From contig NZ_JACOPF010000001.1 of assembly GCF_014287475.1 (NCBI RefSeq), forward strand, positions 1,612,001 to 1,676,000: a stretch of DNA of 64,000 nt, read 5' to 3'. A program made the position numbers and the translations under genes. The DNA is from Mediterraneibacter hominis (GTDB lineage Bacteria > Bacillota > Clostridia > Lachnospirales > Lachnospiraceae). Below are positions 16,012-24,512 of the stretch, in pieces. Below the pieces are notes generated by a model. It saw nothing but the letters and a program-made list of their open reading frames with translations, searched no databases and was not told the origin of the DNA. The first letter of the stretch is position 1. Each line of letters opens with the position of its first letter.

Positions 16012-16338
16012 TTAACTGTTTTTCTGCAAAATCTTTTTTGCTTCTTCAACTGATAATACTTTTCCATAAGATATTACCTTTCCATTCAGTACAAGAGCTG
16101 GTGTGGACATGACCCCATAGCTTGCGATTTCTCTAAAATCAGTAACATGTCTGACAGACATATCCGCTCCTATTTGTGAAATCGCTGTAAGGATATTATT
16201 TTCTAATTCTATGCATTTGGAACAACCCAATCCTAAAATCAAAAGTTTGTTTTTAGTATCTATATTTTTCGTATCCTTAAAGTTACTCTGTCCACTACCG
16301 CAATACCTCTTTTCTTCTTTTTTCCCGAACAATTTCAT
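16012..16338 (-). CDS. Small thioredoxin-fold redox protein (CxxC)
   Basis: A 108-residue thioredoxin-like protein of the small 'redox-active disulfide' type (MTH895/TM0996-like). The active site is GLGCSKCIELEN near residue 40, and a cis-proline motif, MSTPALVLNGK, follows at about residue 75, as in thioredoxin folds. The N-terminal 28 residues are charged and carry one extra Cys. It lies 18 bp after the permease gene, and the trio ArsR-permease-thioredoxin recurs in Firmicutes. A role in reducing a thiol, metalloid or sulfur substrate handled by the permease is inferred. Confidence 0.85.
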   Translation of the reverse strand: MKLFGKKEEKRYCGSGQSNFKDTKNIDTKNKLLILGLGCSKCIELENNILTAISQIGADMSVRHVTDFREIASYGVMSTPALVLNGKVISYGKVLSVEEAKKILQKNS

Positions 16339-16356
16339 ATTGACTACCTCCTACTA

Positions 16357-17370
16357 TTATAATAAAACTGTATGAAACAAATTGAACATATATCCGACTA
16401 TCATAATACCTATCGTACAAATTCCGATAAACAAAGCAAGTAGTTTAGGCTTTACCGCCTTTTTCAGCAGAATCATTGATGGCAGGCTAAGTGTTGTTAC
16501 AGCCATCATAAAAGCTAAAATCGTTCCGAGCTGTGCTCCTTTTGCCAGTAACGCTTCTGCAATCGGAATTGTTCCGAAAATGTCAGCATACATAGGCACA
16601 CCTACCAATGTCGCAAGAATAACGCCAAAAGGATTTCTCCCACCCAAAACCGTTTCGATCCACTGTTCTGGTATCCAGTTATGAATGACTGCACCAATGC
16701 CAACCCCTACAAGAATATATGGGAATACTTTTTTAAAAGTGCCGATAACTTGTTCTTTCGCATAAGCGATCCTTTCTTTTTTCGTCAAAGTCGTCGCTTC
16801 AATATTAACACTATCTGCATTTTTGACAAATTCTTCTACATACTTTTCCATATGCAGACGTTCAATGCACATACCGCCAAGAACAGCCACAACAAGCCCT
16901 ATCATCACATAAGCAACTGCTACCCTTGCTCCGAAAATACTCATCAGTAAAACAAGACTTCCCAAATCCACCATCGGAGATGAAATCAGAAAGGAAAAAG
17001 TAACTCCTAACGGAAGTCCGGCACTGGTAAAGCCAATAAAAAGCGGAATAGATGAACAAGAGCAAAACGGTGTTACTGTCCCAAGCAGAGCAGAAATAAT
17101 ATTTGCTCCTATCCCTCGGAATTGCCCTAATATTTTTTTGCTCCTCTCTGGTGGAAAATAGCTTTGTATATACGAAATAATAAATATAAGCAGACACAAC
17201 AACACCGTTATCTTTATCACATCATACATAAAAAACTGTATACTGCCGCCAAAGCGCGACGTACTGTTTAAGCCGAGCCCGTCTAACAGGTTTCCTATCA
17301 CAGTATTCAGCCATTTCATGCCAAGTATCTCATCTTGAATAAACAAAAAGATAGCTTGTAAAATCTCCAA
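16357..17370 (-). CDS. Permease of the ArsP/YraQ (DUF318) family
   Basis: An integral membrane permease of about 337 residues with eight or more hydrophobic helices and the family signature TPFCSCSSIPLFIG; homologues export organoarsenicals or have unknown cargo. The start was set at TTG 17370, nine bases after AAAGGAG, giving LEILQAIFLFIQDEILGMKW as in relatives. An upstream ATG (17397) has no ribosome site and abuts the operator, so it is unlikely. A central cytoplasmic loop (about residues 185-205) is charged. It is expressed from its own promoter (TATAAT at 17422-17427) under an ArsR-type operator. Confidence 0.85.
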   Translation of the reverse strand: MEILQAIFLFIQDEILGMKWLNTVIGNLLDGLGLNSTSRFGGSIQFFMYDVIKITVLLCLLIFIISYIQSYFPPERSKKILGQFRGIGANIISALLGTVTPFCSCSSIPLFIGFTSAGLPLGVTFSFLISSPMVDLGSLVLLMSIFGARVAVAYVMIGLVVAVLGGMCIERLHMEKYVEEFVKNADSVNIEATTLTKKERIAYAKEQVIGTFKKVFPYILVGVGIGAVIHNWIPEQWIETVLGGRNPFGVILATLVGVPMYADIFGTIPIAEALLAKGAQLGTILAFMMAVTTLSLPSMILLKKAVKPKLLALFIGICTIGIMIVGYMFNLFHTVLL

Positions 17371-17397
17371 TCTTATATGCTCCTTTCTTCCCATCAT

Positions 17398-17413
17398 ATC
17401 AAATATTTTTGAT
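17398..17413. promoter_or_regulatory. ArsR operator upstream of the permease
   Basis: ATCAAATATTTTTGAT, a near-perfect palindrome, lies 8 bp downstream of a TATAAT -10 box (minus strand). It matches the operator in front of arsR except for one central base. Confidence 0.8.
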
Positions 17414-17428
17414 GTAAAAATATTATAG

Positions 17429-17452
17429 AAAAGCCACCCGAAGATGACTTTT
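17429..17452 (-). terminator. Terminator of the arsR transcript
   Basis: A 10-bp stem (AAAAGTCATC/GGTGGCTTTT) with a TTCG loop begins at the arsR stop codon, so arsR and the permease are separate transcripts. Confidence 0.75.
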
Positions 17453-17769
17453 TATTTACAGCATTTTATATTATTTTCCGCAGTTGATGTTGTAAGTTCT
17501 AACAGACGTTTTACTGCGTATTCTCTGCCTTCCTTATTTAGCCGATAATGCGTCCATTTTCCTTCTTGTCTGCCGATAACTAGTCCAGACTCACATAATA
17601 CTTTCATATGATAGGATATAGACGATTGCCCCATATTCATTTCCTCAATCAATACACACGCGCATTTTTCACCGCTTTGCAGAAGCTCCAATATATGCAA
17701 ACGCTTTACATCACATAGAGCCTTGAAAATTTTAGCGTCTTTTACATAGTTCGCCTTCACTTTCAACAC
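17452..17769 (-). CDS. ArsR/SmtB family metalloregulator
   Basis: A 105-residue winged-helix repressor. The DNA recognition part is GQSSISYHMKVLCESGLV, and the alpha-3 sensor motif reads SGEKCACVL, a variant of the ELCVCDL metal/metalloid site. An additional Cys pair sits at the C-terminus (KCCK), which could complete the ligand set. A perfect promoter and an operator palindrome precede it, indicating autoregulation. The same palindrome lies before the permease, so its regulon includes the permease and thioredoxin. Arsenite or a related thiophilic ligand is plausible but not proven. Confidence 0.9.
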   Translation of the reverse strand: MLKVKANYVKDAKIFKALCDVKRLHILELLQSGEKCACVLIEEMNMGQSSISYHMKVLCESGLVIGRQEGKWTHYRLNKEGREYAVKRLLELTTSTAENNIKCCK

Positions 17770-17774
17770 CTCAC

Positions 17775-17825
17775 ATCAAATATCTTTGATATATTTATCA
17801 TATGATTTTTTGTAAAGCTTGTCAA
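17775..17825 (-). promoter_or_regulatory. arsR promoter with ArsR operator
   Basis: Reading leftward: TTGACA (17820-17825), 17 bp, TATGAT (17797-17802), then the perfect palindrome ATCAAATATCTTTGAT (17775-17790) at the start of the transcript. The -10 box overlaps the first ATG of the divergent AraC gene. Confidence 0.85.
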
Positions 17826-18830
17826 GACAACAAATATCTTTCTTTTTCTCAAAAAGAGAATTTTTGGAACCCCTACAGTTTTGATGGATATATTAATAAG
17901 GTGCTGCAGATTCCCTACGAATATTTTATGACAATCGAATATTGCAGTCCTCTCAAAGACAGAACATATCTATTATCTACATACTCTCCCTGTCCATTGC
18001 CGGTATCTCAGAAAACCTATCTTTTGAAAAATGAAAATGAAGATAATAATATGCACAGACATGATTATTTTGAAATGATTTATGTGTATAAAGGAAAAAG
18101 GGTAACACAAGTTGAGAATCAGACACTTGTATTAAACGAACATGACATCTGTATATTTGACACAATGTGTGCCCATTTAGATATTCGCTCCATGAGCGAA
18201 GGAATTGCTTTTTATTGTTGTATTACCAACAAGATACTGGATAGCTATTTCTTTAATCACATGACAAACAAAAGAATCCGGGATTTTTTTCTTGTCCGGG
18301 GAAAACTGAAAGGTGATGTTAGTTATTTAAAACTTCATGCTAATCCTAACGCATCGGCGCAGATCGAAGAGAATCTTGCATCCATCTTCCACGAGATGGA
18401 GCAGGCTTTTACTGGATATGGACGGATTGCTCAGATTCATACTTTGCGGTTCTTAAATACTTTTAAACTAACAGATACTACTGATATCCATACATTTTCT
18501 AAACGCCTTCGAGGAACAAAATTTTTTCAGGCTGTTGCCAAATACATTAGCAGCAACATAGCGGATATCAGTCTAGAAAAGCTCTGCGAACAGTTTCACT
18601 ATCAAGCAGATTATTATAACCGGTTGATTAAAAAAAACACCGGTTTAACCTATTCCCAATATGTACATACTTTACGGATGGATAAAGCCAAAAACCTCCT
18701 GGTAAATACGGATATGTCAGTAAATGAAATATTGATCTATTTAGGCTATCATTACCACTCTTATTTCTATAAATCCTTCCAGCAGGAAACTGGTATGACA
18801 CCGGCGGAATATCGTCAGCAAAAAAGGTAA
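17802..18830 (+). CDS. AraC family transcriptional regulator
   Basis: A regulator of up to 342 residues with a cupin-like sensor (HRHDYFEMIYVYKG near residue 86) and a C-terminal AraC double helix-turn-helix ending in TGMTPAEYRQQKR. The start is doubtful: ATG 17802 has no ribosome site and overlaps the arsR -10 box, so translation may begin downstream, for example at Met43 (17928), though that also lacks a clear site. It is divergent from arsR and ends in a strong terminator shared with the selenium operon. No target is evident; the closest candidate is the arsR/permease module. Confidence 0.82.
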   Translation: MIFCKACQDNKYLSFSQKENFWNPYSFDGYINKVLQIPYEYFMTIEYCSPLKDRTYLLSTYSPCPLPVSQKTYLLKNENEDNNMHRHDYFEMIYVYKGKRVTQVENQTLVLNEHDICIFDTMCAHLDIRSMSEGIAFYCCITNKILDSYFFNHMTNKRIRDFFLVRGKLKGDVSYLKLHANPNASAQIEENLASIFHEMEQAFTGYGRIAQIHTLRFLNTFKLTDTTDIHTFSKRLRGTKFFQAVAKYISSNIADISLEKLCEQFHYQADYYNRLIKKNTGLTYSQYVHTLRMDKAKNLLVNTDMSVNEILIYLGYHYHSYFYKSFQQETGMTPAEYRQQKR

Positions 18831-18842
18831 TACTTATAACCC

Positions 18843-18883
18843 AAGAAGCCTTACACAAACATTTCGTGTAAGGCTTCTTTTTC
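18843..18883. terminator. Terminator between the AraC gene and the selenium operon
   Basis: GAAGCCTTACAC...GTGTAAGGCTTC followed by TTTTT; it works rightward for the AraC gene and overlaps the 3' end of the DUF3343 gene. Confidence 0.85.
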
Positions 18884-19090
18884 AATCTTCTTTTCTTCCA
18901 TGATTCGTGCAATTTGCTCTTTTTCTTCTGTCTCTGCACACCATGCCAGACCACATCCGGCGGAAAGTGCGCGGGGAACCGGAATTAAACGCCCCTTTGT
19001 CCCCGCTTCTTTACATGCTTTTTCCATAGCCATAGCATCTGCTGTTGTGTGAAATGTCACAATCAGCTTCTTTTCTTTTTTCCTGAGCAT
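18851..19090 (-). CDS. DUF3343 protein, putative Se/S carrier
   Basis: A 79-residue protein of the DUF3343 family, found beside selenium genes. The conserved motif LSAGCGLAWC carries two cysteines that could hold a persulfide or selenopersulfide. It is the last gene of the selenium operon; its ATG overlaps the stop of the TusA-like gene by one base (TAATG), so the two are coupled. Transfer of reduced selenium toward SelD is inferred from context, not shown. Confidence 0.82.
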   Translation of the reverse strand: MLRKKEKKLIVTFHTTADAMAMEKACKEAGTKGRLIPVPRALSAGCGLAWCAETEEKEQIARIMEEKKIEKEALHEMFV

Positions 19091-19293
19091 TATTCAATCA
19101 CCACCGCAAACCCATCTGCTGTTTCCTCAGATACTGTTTTTCTTCCGTGGTCTTTTGCATATTTTTCAACATTCATTTTCTGATGTGGTTCTGTCACTAA
19201 GATCCGGACGGCTCCGTTATTTTCTTTTAGTGCTTGTGCTGTAAGCATTAACGGCTCCGGACAAGAAAGACCTCTTGCGTCTATTTCTTTCAT
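19090..19293 (-). CDS. TusA/YedF-like sulfur (selenium) carrier
   Basis: A 67-residue TusA-family protein. The active cysteine is in the family motif DARGLSCPEPLM near residue 11, where TusA proteins carry a persulfide. A single small alpha/beta domain is the normal size. It lies between YedE and DUF3343 in the selenium operon, which suggests a selenium relay from the YedE channel; the specificity is inferred. Confidence 0.88.
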   Translation of the reverse strand: MKEIDARGLSCPEPLMLTAQALKENNGAVRILVTEPHQKMNVEKYAKDHGRKTVSEETADGFAVVIE

Positions 19294-19314
19294 TTTTCCA
19301 TCCCCTTTGTCTGT

Positions 19315-20412
19315 CTATTTACTTTCTTTACGCTTGTTGAGAAATGCGATTACAAAGCATGCCGCAATACAAATCAGCACTGCGATTTTTCCATACAGCG
19401 GCACCGCGCCTGCTACAACTTCATTTGTCTTAGCGTCTAAGGCTGTCCCGCTTGCCGCGAGTCCAAAATTATGGCACAGAGCTGCTCCTACAAACATTCC
19501 CAAAACTGTCACCGCCGCGTCCGAAGAGCCCTGTCCTGCCAGGATCAACTGACGCAAAGGGCATCCTCCTGCCAATACAGCCGCAAAGCCAACTGCATAC
19601 ATACCGAGTATATTCCACAAATGTTCAGAATGCGCGATAATCCCCGGTGTATCAAACGCAGGCACAAATTTTCCTGTCGCCAGGTTAAAAATAAGCATGA
19701 CTGCAAATACACCGCCGATGACCGTCAGCAAATCGAAATTTTTCATCAGCATGACGTCCCGAATACTTCCTGCGAAGCACATCCTGGATTTCTGCGCAAA
19801 CACTCCAAAAATCAATCCTCCTGCCAAAGACAAAAGAATCGGCGCATGCATACTTCCCGGGCCGCTCACACTCGCCTTTAACAGGGATGTACATACGGAC
19901 AGCAGAAGAACCCCCGTCAATAATACTGGAAGCACCCCTCCACTCATCCGGTTCGTAAGATGTGCTCTTCCAAGACTAAAACCCTTCTTCAAAGCAATAC
20001 AGCCAGTTCCCACTCCAAGTATGAATCCAATCAATGCCACCCATGCATTTAAATCTCCCGCCGACATACGGATAATCATCCGAAGCGGGCATCCCAAAAA
20101 TACAAGTGAGCCGATCATAATAACCATACCGAGTACAAAACGTATCATAGGCGAAGACCCTGCCGTTGAACGGTACTCTTTGGTCAGCACAGATATGATA
20201 AACGAACCGAGCACAAGCCCGATAATCTCCGGTCTTGCATACTGTACTGCCTCCGCAGAATGCATGCTAAGTGCCCCTGCTGTGTCTCTGATAAAACAGG
20301 CAATGCAAAACGCCATGTTCGCCGGATTGCCGAACCAAGCAAGGCATGCGGCAATCACTCCACATATTATTCCTGCTAACGCCAATTTTTTCTTTGAATC
20401 TGATAAATTCAT
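19315..20412 (-). CDS. yedE: YedE-type putative selenium transporter
   Basis: A 365-residue multi-helix membrane protein of the YeeE/YedE family. Two copies of the GCPLR motif (LGCPLRMIIRM and GGCPLRQLIL) mark the two pseudo-symmetric halves; in characterised relatives such cysteines pass thiosulfate or related species. Linkage to selD, selA and selB points to selenium rather than sulfur. It is 12 bp downstream of the selenocysteine lyase-like gene and 21 bp upstream of the TusA-like carrier. Confidence 0.9.
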   Translation of the reverse strand: MNLSDSKKKLALAGIICGVIAACLAWFGNPANMAFCIACFIRDTAGALSMHSAEAVQYARPEIIGLVLGSFIISVLTKEYRSTAGSSPMIRFVLGMVIMIGSLVFLGCPLRMIIRMSAGDLNAWVALIGFILGVGTGCIALKKGFSLGRAHLTNRMSGGVLPVLLTGVLLLSVCTSLLKASVSGPGSMHAPILLSLAGGLIFGVFAQKSRMCFAGSIRDVMLMKNFDLLTVIGGVFAVMLIFNLATGKFVPAFDTPGIIAHSEHLWNILGMYAVGFAAVLAGGCPLRQLILAGQGSSDAAVTVLGMFVGAALCHNFGLAASGTALDAKTNEVVAGAVPLYGKIAVLICIAACFVIAFLNKRKESK

Positions 20413-20424
20413 CTTCCCTCTCTC

Positions 20425-21561
20425 CTACCTTTTCGCAAGTTCTTTTACTGCCCAAACAGCAGTTTCTACTTCTTCTTCTGTATTAAAGTGGGAAAAACTA
20501 AACCTGACCGCCCCTTGCTCTTTTGTTCCCAATGCTTCGTGCATCAAGGGCGCGCAGTGCGCTCCCGGGCGGGTAGCGATCCCAAAGGACATGTTCAATT
20601 CATCACTTACTTCAGAAGAATCATAGTCCCAGATATTAAGAGATACAATCGGACATCTCTGTTTTGCAGAAAAATCCCCGTATATCTGAATACCTGGCGT
20701 CCGGGAAATAGATTCATAAAATTGTCTCATATGCTTTAACTCAATCTCGCGTATCACGTCAATACCTGTCTGTTCCAGATAAGCAAGCGCTGCGCTTAAC
20801 CCTGCAATCCCATGTCCGTTCAAAGTTCCTGCCTCCAGCGCAGTCGGCATTTTATCCGGATGATGCATATTGTATGTATCAATTCCACTTCCACCGCTTA
20901 ACAATGGACGCACCTTTACCCCTTCCCTGACATATAATCCGCCCGTTCCCTGTGGGCCCAGAAGTCCCTTATGTCCTGTGAAGCACAGAATATCCACCCC
21001 CATCTTCTGTACATCAATGGGATAAATTCCTGCTGTCTGCGAGGCGTCCACAATCAGAAGAAGCTTATGCCTTTTTGCGATTCTTCCCACTGCTTCAATA
21101 TCTATCATATTTCCGGTCAGATTCGAGCCATGTGTACAGACAATCGCTTTTGTTTCCTTATGAATACTGTCTTCCAGCTCTTGCAGAGAAATATTCCCCT
21201 TTTTATCACAGCCTAAAATGGTAAGCTCCACTCCCTTTTCCTGACATTCGTAGAGTGGACGAAGGACAGAGTTATGCTCCAGTACCGTCGTGATCACATG
21301 ATCTCCCGTCTGAAGTGTCCCCTTCAAAGCAATATTCAGACTTTCTGTAGAATTTGCCGTAAATGCGATACAGGACGCATTTTCAGCACCAAAAAATTCT
21401 GCCAGCTTTTCCCGCGCCCCATAAATAATTCTTGACGCGCTCAGCGCACCCTCTGCAGCCCCTCTGCCGGCATTTCCCATCACAGACAATGCCCGGCATA
21501 TTGCCTCTGACACTTCTTTTGGTTTTTGCATAGTTGTTGCAGCATTATCCATGTAAATCAT
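20425..21561 (-). CDS. Class V aminotransferase, cysteine desulfurase / selenocysteine lyase-like
   Basis: A 378-residue PLP enzyme. The Schiff-base lysine is in FTGHKGLLGPQG and the catalytic cysteine in RPGAHCAPLMHEALG, both as in group II cysteine desulfurases. It probably frees Se (or S) from selenocysteine or cysteine and hands it to the small carriers and SelD. An AGGAGA site precedes ATG 21561. A 104-bp gap after lysR may hold an internal promoter; it contains a repeated ATAAGTGGA(C/G)AGAG motif that could bind the LysR protein. Confidence 0.88.
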   Translation of the reverse strand: MIYMDNAATTMQKPKEVSEAICRALSVMGNAGRGAAEGALSASRIIYGAREKLAEFFGAENASCIAFTANSTESLNIALKGTLQTGDHVITTVLEHNSVLRPLYECQEKGVELTILGCDKKGNISLQELEDSIHKETKAIVCTHGSNLTGNMIDIEAVGRIAKRHKLLLIVDASQTAGIYPIDVQKMGVDILCFTGHKGLLGPQGTGGLYVREGVKVRPLLSGGSGIDTYNMHHPDKMPTALEAGTLNGHGIAGLSAALAYLEQTGIDVIREIELKHMRQFYESISRTPGIQIYGDFSAKQRCPIVSLNIWDYDSSEVSDELNMSFGIATRPGAHCAPLMHEALGTKEQGAVRFSFSHFNTEEEVETAVWAVKELAKR

Positions 21562-21665
21562 ATCTATCTCCTGTTTCCCGTATTTTTAAGTATATCTCTC
21601 TGTCCACTTATATGTCTAATTGATAATTCCCATAAAAGCTCTCCACTTATAGAAATAATCTATAT

Positions 21666-22592
21666 CTATTCTGACGTACGCAGACAAATCTCCTTTGCAT
21701 AGACTTTCTTTACGATCTGTATGAAATTCTTTGCCGGATTTGACAGGCGGAAATTCTTATTGTAAACAAGATGTATCTTTCGTTTTCCTCCTTCTTTTTC
21801 CAGAGGAATACTTATGATTTCCCCACTCATCAGTTTGTCCTTCACCGCCAGCTTAGACAAGATAGAAATCCCCACGCCGCCCCTTACCAGGCGTTTGATT
21901 GTCTCTGTATTCTCAATACTTGCCTTTATATGTAAGTCCTGGCTATGAAGCCCCATCTTCTTAAGCTTCTTTTCTGCTTCTGTCCGCGTCCCGGAGCCTT
22001 CCTCCCGGAGAATCAGGTTTTCCTGCTTTATCCATTCCAGTCTTCTCTTTTGTCGGGCATATTCCCGATATTTCTCTTTATTTGGCGCAATCAGGACAAG
22101 CTCATCCTCATAAAACGGCAGGTACGTGCACTCTCTCTTTTCTATTACTGTCCCTGTAAAGCCTATATCTACCTGGTTTTCCGCTACCTGCTCTGCCACC
22201 CTTCTGCTGTCTGTCTCCATTACCTTTAAGCGAATCTGCGGATAGAGCTGTCCAAAGCAGGCAAGTACTTCTGGCAAAAGATATTGAGAAGGGACAGTAG
22301 AAGCAGCGATCTTAATCAGACTGCTGCTTTCCTTTCTACTCTTATCAAATTCCACTTCGATCTGCTTTTCAAGCTCCACCATCTGTTGTGCGTAGTAAAA
22401 TAGCTTTTTCCCATCCTCAGATAATTCTACCTCTTTCGTATTTCTCACAAACAGACGGACATTCAGTTCTTTTTCTAAAGAGGCTATATGAGCGCTTACC
22501 GTAGGCTGGGTAAGAAACAGATCTTTTGCCGCCTTTGAAAAATTTCTTTCCCGCGCCACTTTCACAAAAGCCTCTAACTGCTTTAAATTCAT
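21666..22592 (-). CDS. LysR family regulator of selenium metabolism
   Basis: A 308-residue LysR-type regulator with an N-terminal winged helix (ARERNFSKAAKDLFLTQPTV) and a periplasmic-binding-fold co-inducer domain related to CysB/CysL. Its ATG overlaps the selB stop (ATGA), so it is made from the same message as the Sec machinery. LysR proteins in this position are known as selenium metabolism-associated regulators. The repeated ATAAGTGGA motif at 21585-21655, just upstream of the next gene, is a candidate target. Confidence 0.9.
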   Translation of the reverse strand: MNLKQLEAFVKVARERNFSKAAKDLFLTQPTVSAHIASLEKELNVRLFVRNTKEVELSEDGKKLFYYAQQMVELEKQIEVEFDKSRKESSSLIKIAASTVPSQYLLPEVLACFGQLYPQIRLKVMETDSRRVAEQVAENQVDIGFTGTVIEKRECTYLPFYEDELVLIAPNKEKYREYARQKRRLEWIKQENLILREEGSGTRTEAEKKLKKMGLHSQDLHIKASIENTETIKRLVRGGVGISILSKLAVKDKLMSGEIISIPLEKEGGKRKIHLVYNKNFRLSNPAKNFIQIVKKVYAKEICLRTSE

Positions 22593-24496
22593 AGATTTGA
22601 TACCCTCTCACTCTCTGCTCCGTCTTTACGTGTCACCTTTATCTTATCCATATATTCCAGAATCGGCTTCGCACTTCTGCGGCTCGTATCAAACATATCT
22701 CTCACCTGGGCGATCGTGATCTTACCATCCTGCTCTAATTTTTCCACGATCTTTTCTTTTGCCGCTTCCATATATGCCTTCGTTGTAAATGTATCTTCTG
22801 CTACCTTTATAATCTCGCCCTTTGCCGCAAGCAATAGCAGAATCTCATCTACCGTTTGCCTGGGTATTTTTCCAAACGAAATATCCGAAAGCCTGACAAA
22901 ATTATATTTTGCCGGCTTTATCGCCCCATACAGCTTCCTGCGCACCTCCTGATAAGCTCCCTCCTTTGGCACCTGGTACCCGTATGGAAGAAGAAATTCC
23001 TGGCGAACCATGAGAACTCTGTTTCTGTTCAGCAACTCTATATAAGCGTCAAATACATGTTTCTTTCCCTGCTTAAAGAATTGGTTTTTCACTTCCGCGC
23101 GGGGCACTCCCAGCCTATATGGATAGTGTTTCATATAAGCTTCCAGGAAACGTTCTATCTTTCCTCTATATGCCGCCTCCTGTGCCGACTCCCACCAATA
23201 TCGCTCCTCCTGTAGATTTATGCACAAGAGCTTCTTCTGCCCTTCCAATTTCTCTGCCAGCATCCGTACCGTCTCTTTTGCAAGTCCTGTCTGTCTGTAC
23301 AGGTCGTTTTCAGATGTCGGTATCTGGCAGAGCTTCTGTATCTGTATCGCCAGTATGTCTTCTGTTTCTCTCTCTTGCAGGTCTTTTAGCACCGCCTCTT
23401 GAAAACGTTTCTTTTTCACACTGTGCGCGTCCAGCACTACGCCGCCCCCGATCGTCTCGAGGGGAGAGTAAAATCTTACAATGAACCTGTCTTTTTCTTT
23501 TAACGCAACCTCTTCTTCCATTCTAAGCTGCGCGTATGCACTTTCTCCCGGCTTTAATTCCTGTGTATCTAAAAGCACAGCGCGGCAGAGTACCTGACTT
23601 GTCCCACTCAAAAAATGAAGTCGCGTCTGATTCTTTATACTTCTTTTTGCATTTTCTAAAAGAGTCAGCTTCACATCTACAATGCGGCTGCTCTGTATGG
23701 AACCTTCCAGAGCCAGCACATGTCCTCTTTTTATGTCTTCCTTCGTACAGCCAGCTAAATTCAGGGCAACTCTCTGCCCTGCCGAACAAACCGGCGTATC
23801 CTTTTCGTGTACCTGTATATTGCGCACTCTGCATGTAAGCCCTGACGGGTAGAGCGTCAGAGTATCCTCTTTTTCTATTCTGCCTCCGAGTAATGTCCCC
23901 GTCACGATCGTACCAAAACCAGTCAGCGTAAACACTCTGTCAACCGGAAGCCGCACCGGCAATTCCTGTTTCTCCTCCCTGGTTCTTGTGTACACCATCT
24001 CTTCGATTTCTTCAGTAAGCCTGTCTATTCCCTCTCCCGTCACCGCCGACACCCGGACAAGAGGCGCATTTTCTATAAAGGTACCTTTTAATTCCTTACG
24101 TATCTCCTCCTCTACCATACAAATCCAAGACTCTTCTGCCAGATCACATTTATTCAAAACGATAATACACTTCTTTACCCCCAGCAAATGAAGAATATCT
24201 ATATGCTCCCTTGTCTGCGGCATAATCCCTTCGTCCGCGGCAATCACCAGAAGCACCAGATCCATACCCGCCACGCCTGCGGTCATATTGTGGATAAACC
24301 TTTCATGTCCCGGCACATCGATAATTCCGGCGCGACTTCCGTCCTTCAAGTCAAAATACGTAAAGCCTAAATCAATCGTGATCCCCCGCCGTTTTTCTTC
24401 CTCCAGCCTGTCTGTGTCCCGTCCTGTCAGCGCTTTGATAAGCGCTGTCTTTCCGTGGTCGATATGTCCCGCAGTCCCTATGATCACATTTTCCAT
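22589..24496 (-). CDS. selB: Selenocysteine-specific elongation factor SelB
   Basis: A 635-residue GTPase that brings Sec-tRNA to UGA codons marked by SECIS hairpins. G motifs are clear: GHIDHGKTALIKAL (G1), DVPGHERF (G3) and NKCDL (G4). EF-Tu-like domains 2 and 3 follow, and the C-terminal third contains the winged-helix repeats that bind SECIS RNA (for example ITIAQVRDMFDTSRRSAKPI). The length is normal. It lies 16 bp after selA and overlaps lysR by 4 bp. Its clients in this window are prdB and selD. Confidence 0.97.
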   Translation of the reverse strand: MENVIIGTAGHIDHGKTALIKALTGRDTDRLEEEKRRGITIDLGFTYFDLKDGSRAGIIDVPGHERFIHNMTAGVAGMDLVLLVIAADEGIMPQTREHIDILHLLGVKKCIIVLNKCDLAEESWICMVEEEIRKELKGTFIENAPLVRVSAVTGEGIDRLTEEIEEMVYTRTREEKQELPVRLPVDRVFTLTGFGTIVTGTLLGGRIEKEDTLTLYPSGLTCRVRNIQVHEKDTPVCSAGQRVALNLAGCTKEDIKRGHVLALEGSIQSSRIVDVKLTLLENAKRSIKNQTRLHFLSGTSQVLCRAVLLDTQELKPGESAYAQLRMEEEVALKEKDRFIVRFYSPLETIGGGVVLDAHSVKKKRFQEAVLKDLQERETEDILAIQIQKLCQIPTSENDLYRQTGLAKETVRMLAEKLEGQKKLLCINLQEERYWWESAQEAAYRGKIERFLEAYMKHYPYRLGVPRAEVKNQFFKQGKKHVFDAYIELLNRNRVLMVRQEFLLPYGYQVPKEGAYQEVRRKLYGAIKPAKYNFVRLSDISFGKIPRQTVDEILLLLAAKGEIIKVAEDTFTTKAYMEAAKEKIVEKLEQDGKITIAQVRDMFDTSRRSAKPILEYMDKIKVTRKDGAESERVSNL

Positions 24497-24512
24497 GAAA
24501 CTTCTCCTCTTC

